A DNA stretch of 7,503 bases from Deltaproteobacteria bacterium (GTDB taxonomy: Bacteria > Desulfobacterota > Desulfarculia > Adiutricales > Adiutricaceae): positions 1-7,503 of the forward strand of contig JAIRNQ010000074.1 of assembly GCA_031257955.1 (NCBI GenBank), in the 5' to 3' direction. Below the pieces are notes generated by a model. It saw only the letters and a program-made list of their open reading frames with translations. It had not been told where the DNA came from and did not search any database. Below, one piece after another: positions 4,334-7,503 of this stretch. Both the position numbers and the translations under genes were made by a program. Each line of letters starts with the position of its first letter. Positions within the stretch are counted from its first letter, which is position 1.

Positions 4334-5374
4334 ATGAAACATTTTAATTATCTTGCCTTCTGTTGCTCGCTAGCCTTATGCCTTTTCTTGGCCCCGTCCC
4401 CCCTGGCCTTGGCCCAAGAGGACAAAGACGCCGCCACTTTGACCCAACTCTCCGAGGGCGGCGATTTGGTGGCCAGGGACTATCTGGCCGAACGGTATTA
4501 TTTCGGTACCGGCGGGGTCAAGCAAGACTATAAAAAAGCCCGCGAGCTAAGCGAAAAACTGGCCGACGAAGGCTACCCCCGTTCCCAAATGGTCATGGGC
4601 TCTCTGTACTACAACGGACAGGTAGTCAAAAAAGATTTGAAAAAAGCCTTGGAATACTTCAAACTCGCAGCCGGCAACGGCTCAAGCGTAGGGCAGATGT
4701 TTTTGGGCCTAATGTACTACAACGGAGAGGGGACCGCCCCCAACAAATCTGAAGCCTATAACTACCTCAAGCTGGCCGCCGACGAGGGTCACGCCGCCGC
4801 CCAGTTTCAAGTAGGCGTTATGAGTCAAAATGGCGAAGGAACGAAGAAAAACGTTGACGAAGCCATCAAATATTATCACTTGGCCGCCGATCAGGGTCAC
4901 CTGGAATCCCAAGTGGCCTTGGGCATGATCTACGGCCTAGGCCAAGACAAAGCCCAAAACATGAAAGAGGCGGCCAAATATTACCGCTTGGCCGCCGACC
5001 AAGGCGACCCCAACGCCCAGTATCTCTTGGGCCTGACCTATTTTTTTGGCGAAGGCGTGGCCAAAGACCCCAGGGAAGCCTCCAAGTGGTTTACCTTGGC
5101 GGCCGAGCAAGGCGACATGGACGCCCGCTATAACCTTGGAGTCATGTACGCCAAGGGCGAGGGTGTGCCCAGGAACAAAGACGAAGCCATAAAATGGTTC
5201 ACGCTGGGGGCGCAACAGGGCGACGGTCGATGCATGTATAACCTGGGCTACCTCTACGACACCGGCGATCTCCTGCCTCAGGACCCAAAGGAAGCCTTAA
5301 AGTGGTACAAGCTGGCCATCAAAAATGGTAACCTTGAGGCCAAGGAAAGGGTGGCCGAGATGGAGAGCCAATAA
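4334..5374 (+). CDS. Secreted or periplasmic Sel1-repeat (TPR-like) protein
   Basis: A 346-residue protein starting at ATG 4334, where an N-terminal Sec signal peptide begins: MKHFNY, a hydrophobic core (about 7-24), and an ALAQ cleavage region near residue 28. The frame is open further upstream to 4256, but that extension would bury the signal. The ribosome binding site is weak. The mature part is built of eight consecutive 36-residue Sel1-like repeats, each with the A-Q-x-x-L-G-x-x-Y and GEG...A-x-K-Y/W-x-x-L-A-A pattern, followed by a truncated ninth (NLEAKERVAEMESQ). These fold as an alpha/alpha solenoid used for protein-protein interaction; bacterial examples include HcpA-type secreted proteins and regulators of cell envelope processes. 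No catalytic or anchoring domain is visible, so partner and role are unknown. Repeats 6-8 are closest to consensus; repeat 5 lacks the GEG loop (GQDKAQN). A strong terminator follows at 5473-5540. Confidence 0.95.
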   Translation: MKHFNYLAFCCSLALCLFLAPSPLALAQEDKDAATLTQLSEGGDLVARDYLAERYYFGTGGVKQDYKKARELSEKLADEGYPRSQMVMGSLYYNGQVVKKDLKKALEYFKLAAGNGSSVGQMFLGLMYYNGEGTAPNKSEAYNYLKLAADEGHAAAQFQVGVMSQNGEGTKKNVDEAIKYYHLAADQGHLESQVALGMIYGLGQDKAQNMKEAAKYYRLAADQGDPNAQYLLGLTYFFGEGVAKDPREASKWFTLAAEQGDMDARYNLGVMYAKGEGVPRNKDEAIKWFTLGAQQGDGRCMYNLGYLYDTGDLLPQDPKEALKWYKLAIKNGNLEAKERVAEMESQ

Positions 5375-5467
5375 CCCTCCAGTCGGTGACTCTACGGCGG
5401 GGCCACTCCCGCCGGCGCCTTTCCCGGCTTGGGCCCATAAGCCGCAGGCCAGCAAGAGGCAACTCCC

Positions 5468-5540
5468 AAAAACCAGGGAGGCCAGCCAAGCCTTTAGTGC
5501 CCAAAGGGGCGCCGGGTTGGTCGGCCTGCCTGGTTTTTTT
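5468..5540. terminator. Bidirectional terminator between convergent genes
   Basis: CCAGGGAGGCCAGCCAA (5473-5489) pairs with TTGGTCGGCCTGCCTGG (5517-5533): 14 Watson-Crick pairs plus one G-U, with two mismatches. A smaller CCTTT/AAAGG pairing lies inside the loop. T7 (5534-5540) follows on the plus strand, and A5 (5468-5472) precedes it, giving T5 on the minus strand. It therefore fits the end of both the Sel1 gene (+) and the minus-strand operon. Confidence 0.8.
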
Positions 5541-5550
5541 GTGCGGTGGC

Positions 5551-5686
5551 GGAATGTTATTGGCGGGCTTGGGCGATTGGAGCTGGGCGGCCAAGCCTTT
5601 GGGGCCAAAGGGGCCAGGGGAATGTTATTGGCGGGCTTGGGCGATTGGAGCTGGGCGGCCAAGCCTTTGGGGCCAAAGGGGCCAGG
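5551..5686. repeat. Identical 68-bp direct repeat, two copies
   Basis: The 68 bases at 5551-5618 recur without a single difference at 5619-5686, directly adjacent. Each copy contains the near-palindrome CCTTTGGGGCCAAAGG, which can form a 6-bp hairpin with a GGGC loop. A diverged third piece (about 5480-5514, GGCCAGCCAAGCCTTTAGTG and on) lies inside the terminator just upstream, so the unit has been copied before. The array lies between the stop of the minus-strand gene (5693) and the bidirectional terminator, so it would be in the 3' untranslated region of that operon. Identity suggests a recent duplication. Confidence 0.9.
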
Positions 5687-5692
5687 GATCGG

Positions 5693-6265
5693 TCAACCGG
5701 CCTGTTTTTTTCCCTTTGGTTCCGGTTTGGGTTTGGTCAGGTTTTGGTAGGCCTTTACCAGATCGTTTAGGCGGTCGACGATAAGTTCCCTTTCGGCCGG
5801 AGTCGGGTGGACGAAGTCGGGGGCGGTGAAGAGCCTGGGGTTTTCCGGATCCAAGATGTTGGATAAGCCCACGCCGATTTTTGTAACCACGTAAGTTAAG
5901 CGCTCTTGGCTCCAACCGGTTGTTTCCAGGAGCTCGGGCAAAAGGGCTGGGTTGGTGTCCAGGGCCACAATGTTTTCCAGGTTTTGTTCGTAGGCCAGGA
6001 TTTCTTGCTTGCTCAGGGGCGGTTCCCGGCTAATGAGCTCATACAGATGGGCCGAGGAGCGGGCGGTCAGCGGTTTTTCGTTGTTTTCCGGTATTGCGGG
6101 GTTTTCCTGGGCCCCTGGGGTCCCCGGGGCCGTCGGCTCGGCGGCGGGCGCCTGGGCGGTCTGGGCGGGCGCTTGGGCCAAGAGGCGTCCTTGCCCCAGG
6201 GTCAGGGGCAGGGGCAGGGTTAGGGCCAAAGCCAGGGCGATAATCAGGGGTGCCGTTTTTCCCAT
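5693..6265 (-). CDS. Small exported protein of unknown function
   Basis: A 190-residue protein starting at ATG 6265, with AGGTGG four bases upstream. The N-terminus is a Sec signal: MGK, a long hydrophobic core (residues 5-23), and cleavage likely around LLAQA at 29-32. An Ala/Pro-rich low-complexity linker (about 33-62) follows, typical of a periplasmic tether. A compact predicted helical domain spans about 72-175, with blocks LSKQEILAYEQNL, TTGWSQERLTYVVTKIGVGL and TPAERELIVDRLNDLVKAY. The tail is Lys/Pro-rich (KPKPEPKGKKQAG). There is no lipobox cysteine; the protein has no cysteine at all. I do not recognise the family. It starts 25 bases after the stop of the 319-residue gene, so the two are probably cotranscribed. 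Both strands are open over this GC-rich region, but the signal peptide, ribosome binding site and operon position make the minus strand clearly the coding one. Confidence 0.85.
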   Translation of the reverse strand: MGKTAPLIIALALALTLPLPLTLGQGRLLAQAPAQTAQAPAAEPTAPGTPGAQENPAIPENNEKPLTARSSAHLYELISREPPLSKQEILAYEQNLENIVALDTNPALLPELLETTGWSQERLTYVVTKIGVGLSNILDPENPRLFTAPDFVHPTPAERELIVDRLNDLVKAYQNLTKPKPEPKGKKQAG

Positions 6266-6290
6266 AAGGCCACCTATAACCGTAACTTCG

Positions 6291-7250
6291 TCACTGGACG
6301 CTTGAGGGAAGCTTTTCCAGGGCCATGGCCATGAGGAGGGGGAACATAATTTCGTGGTGGCCGATAAAGGTATAGCCGCGGCCGCTTTCCTGGGTAGGCC
6401 TTTCCACCACGTTGACCGAGGGACGGTACTGCTTGATAAAGTCCATGTTGACGGTGGTCAAATTATCCACGGCGAAGCCCAGGTTCCTGGTCAGGGTTAA
6501 GGCCTTCAAAAAAACCTCGGGCATTGTCACGGCCGATCCCAGGTTCAGGAAAGCCCCATGGCCCAAACCGGCCACCAGTCGGCAGAAGGTCTTAAAGTCG
6601 TCCATAGTGGCCGCCCCCAGGCTGGCCCCGTCGCAGCCGGGGTGAATGTGGTAGACGTCGCAGCCAACGGCCACGTGGATGGTGGCCGGCTTTTCGGCCA
6701 GGGCGGCGGCGGCCAAAACGCTAACCGAGGCGTGGGGGGCCTTGATTTCAACGAGGCTCTCGCCCAGCGTCCGGCCCAGTCCTTGGCCGGTTTGGGCGGC
6801 CTTTTTTATGGCCGCGTTAATAATCTCCCCCGTCTCCCGGGTCAGACCGAAATCACCCCGGCCCAAGCCGGCGGCCACGTCTTCGCTGGTGGCCCCGGCC
6901 AAGGCCACCTCGACGTCGTGAACCATGACAGAACCGTTGCCAGATACGGAAGAAATGAGTCCGCCCTTAAGGAGTTGGCTAATTATGGGGCCCAAACCCA
7001 CTTTTATCGGGTGCCCGCCCATGGCCAGCATGATGGTCCGGCCCTCTTGGGCGGCCTTGGCCAGGGCCCCGGCCGCGTCCCTTAGATCCTTGGCGGCCAG
7101 GATATTGGGAAGCCCCTGAGTGAAAGCCGAAAAACTACCGCCCGGGACCAGAGGCTTGGCGAAATCGTCGGAACTTACCTTGGAAGGGCGGTCCTTAAGG
7201 CTGGCGAACCTGACCGAGGCAAAGTCCAGCTCGGGGAACTTTGTTTTCAT
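6291..7250 (-). CDS. Conserved uncharacterised protein, GmhA-associated
   Basis: A 319-residue soluble protein with strongly conserved-looking motifs: MGGHPIKVGLGP (77-88), NGSVMVHDVEVALAGATSED (105-124), VGCDVYHIHP (195-204), NLGSAVTMPEVFLKALTLTR (236-255) and GHHEIMFPLL (297-306). From memory these belong to a family of hypothetical proteins in deltaproteobacteria and planctomycetes, often near heptose-sugar genes, sometimes likened to the deoxyhypusine synthase NAD-binding fold. I cannot confirm that link, and the reaction is unknown. The histidine-rich motifs (H80, H111, H201, H203, H298, H299) and acidic residues suggest metal or nucleotide binding. No signal peptide or membrane segment. 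ATG 7250 is used although its ribosome binding site is weak. Upstream, 159 bases away, ends a gmhA-like gene on the same strand; downstream, 25 bases away, starts the exported protein. Gene call very secure, function open. Confidence 0.9.
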   Translation of the reverse strand: MKTKFPELDFASVRFASLKDRPSKVSSDDFAKPLVPGGSFSAFTQGLPNILAAKDLRDAAGALAKAAQEGRTIMLAMGGHPIKVGLGPIISQLLKGGLISSVSGNGSVMVHDVEVALAGATSEDVAAGLGRGDFGLTRETGEIINAAIKKAAQTGQGLGRTLGESLVEIKAPHASVSVLAAAALAEKPATIHVAVGCDVYHIHPGCDGASLGAATMDDFKTFCRLVAGLGHGAFLNLGSAVTMPEVFLKALTLTRNLGFAVDNLTTVNMDFIKQYRPSVNVVERPTQESGRGYTFIGHHEIMFPLLMAMALEKLPSSVQ

Positions 7251-7265
7251 GCTTTAATTAATCCC

Positions 7266-7405
7266 TAAAATGGGTAGCGATTATAAACCCCAAACGGCCG
7301 GAACGGACCGTGCCGGGCCCGGTGGCCCCCTAAAATGGGTAGCGATTATAAGCCCCAAACGGCCGGAACGGTCCGGAAATGGCCGGGCCGGGCCCGGTGG
7401 CCCCC
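7266..7405. repeat. Tandem duplication of a promoter-like spacer, 65 and 75 bp
   Basis: TAAAATGGGTAGCGATTATA begins both copies (7266-7330 and 7331-7405), and both end GCCGGGCCCGGTGGCCCCC. They differ by one A/G substitution, one A/T substitution and a 10-bp insertion in the second copy. Each copy contains ATTATA, a perfect TATAAT -10 hexamer on the minus strand (7280-7285 and 7345-7350). The duplication fills the whole spacer between the gmhA-like gene and the 319-residue gene. Confidence 0.85.
7280..7285 (-). promoter_or_regulatory. Perfect TATAAT -10 element before the 319-residue gene
   Basis: TATAAT on the minus strand would start transcription about 20-25 bases before the ATG at 7250. 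No good -35 hexamer exists at 16-18 bp (the 17-bp position reads GTCCGT), so activity may need an activator or may be absent. An identical hexamer lies 65 bp upstream in the duplicated copy (7345-7350). Confidence 0.35.
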
Positions 7406-7420
7406 GCGGTTAAGCGGGGG
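7401..7420 (-). terminator. Hairpin over the stop codon of the gmhA-like gene
   Basis: CCCCCGC (7401-7407) and GCGGGGG (7414-7420) form a perfect 7-bp stem with a six-base loop that contains the stop codon (7410-7412). There is no T run after it on the minus strand, so it may be a transcript-stabilising or attenuating hairpin rather than a true terminator. Confidence 0.3.
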
Positions 7421-7503
7421 TCCCGCCACCCTCGACGATGATGTGATCGACCAGCTGGCAAATGGTATGGCCGTAGAGGAGGTGGAGCTCCTGGATCCTG
7501 GGG
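7410..7503 (-). CDS. gmhA: D-sedoheptulose 7-phosphate isomerase-like protein, C-terminus (partial)
   Basis: Thirty-one codons of a minus-strand gene run in from the right edge and stop at TAA (7410-7412). The visible tail reads PRIQELHLLYGHTICQLVDH and then IIVEGGGTPA. The R-I-Q-E-x-H and I-C-x-L-V-D pattern is the C-terminal helix of SIS-domain sugar isomerases such as GmhA, which converts sedoheptulose 7-phosphate to D-glycero-D-manno-heptose 7-phosphate for lipopolysaccharide core heptose. Only the end is seen, so DiaA or another SIS protein is not excluded. It is followed on the same strand by the 319-residue gene, a neighbourhood I associate with heptose metabolism in deltaproteobacteria. 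Confidence 0.7.
   Translation of the reverse strand, partial: PRIQELHLLYGHTICQLVDHIIVEGGGTPA

Noticed and set aside
5325..5784. Plus-strand frames over the 68-bp repeat
   Set aside because: They overlap the Sel1 gene end, the terminator and the opposite-strand exported-protein gene; the repeated peptide (LAGLGDWSWAAKPLGPKG) is just the translated 68-bp DNA repeat, and 68 is not a multiple of three.
6558..7085. Long plus-strand open frame opposite the 319-residue gene
   Set aside because: Antisense shadow in GC-rich DNA; the minus-strand product has coherent conserved motifs while the plus-strand one is Gly/Ala/Arg-rich without recognisable features.
1..7503. tRNA, rRNA, transposase or integrase genes
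   Set aside because: I looked for tRNA arms, transposase motifs and terminal inverted repeats with target duplications and saw none that could be supported.

Overview
The window most likely comes from a strictly anaerobic Gram-negative bacterium of the Desulfobacterota (Deltaproteobacteria) type. The clues are a rubrerythrin and a two-iron desulfoferrodoxin encoded close together, a GmhA-like heptose isomerase C-terminus (lipopolysaccharide or heptose metabolism), and a GmhA-linked protein family I associate with deltaproteobacteria. This placement is inference from gene content; there is no rRNA gene or other phylogenetic marker.

Layout. Bases 1 to about 1640 are AT-rich and hold no intact recognisable gene. 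They contain short protein-like fragments at the left edge, a degenerate tandem array of 84-bp units (385 to about 1010) whose period is exactly 28 codons, a small ORF with a good ribosome binding site (1084-1224), and an 18-bp perfect palindrome (1375-1392). From about 1640 the sequence becomes GC-rich and gene-bearing. A sigma70-like promoter (1646-1674) precedes a long hairpin-rich leader and rubrerythrin (1921-2490, +). A gene-free stretch with six 40-bp tandem repeats follows, then desulfoferrodoxin (2875-3249, +), a terminator, an L-2-amino-thiazoline-4-carboxylic acid hydrolase family protein (3407-4042, +), another terminator-like element, and a secreted Sel1-repeat protein (4334-5374, +). 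Convergent to these, read from the right edge on the minus strand, are the C-terminus of a GmhA-like sugar isomerase (7410-7503), a conserved uncharacterised 319-residue protein (6291-7250) and a small exported protein (5693-6265). A bidirectional terminator (5468-5540) lies between the convergent groups.

How the genes fit together. Rubrerythrin (peroxide reduction) and desulfoferrodoxin (superoxide reduction) form the classic anaerobe oxygen-defence pair: superoxide is reduced to peroxide and peroxide to water, both fed by rubredoxin-type electron donors. They appear to be separate transcription units. The minus-strand genes look like one transcription unit, with gmhA, the 319-residue gene and the exported protein in order. 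The Sel1 protein is a periplasmic or secreted scaffold of unknown partner.

The most unusual property of the window is its spacers. Four have been independently expanded by tandem duplication (84 bp x 7-8, about 40 bp x 6, 68 bp x 2 identical, 65/75 bp x 2). I found no convincing new multi-gene system. The best candidates for something undescribed are the 28-codon repeat array, the structured rubrerythrin leader, and the 319-residue protein with its exported neighbour.
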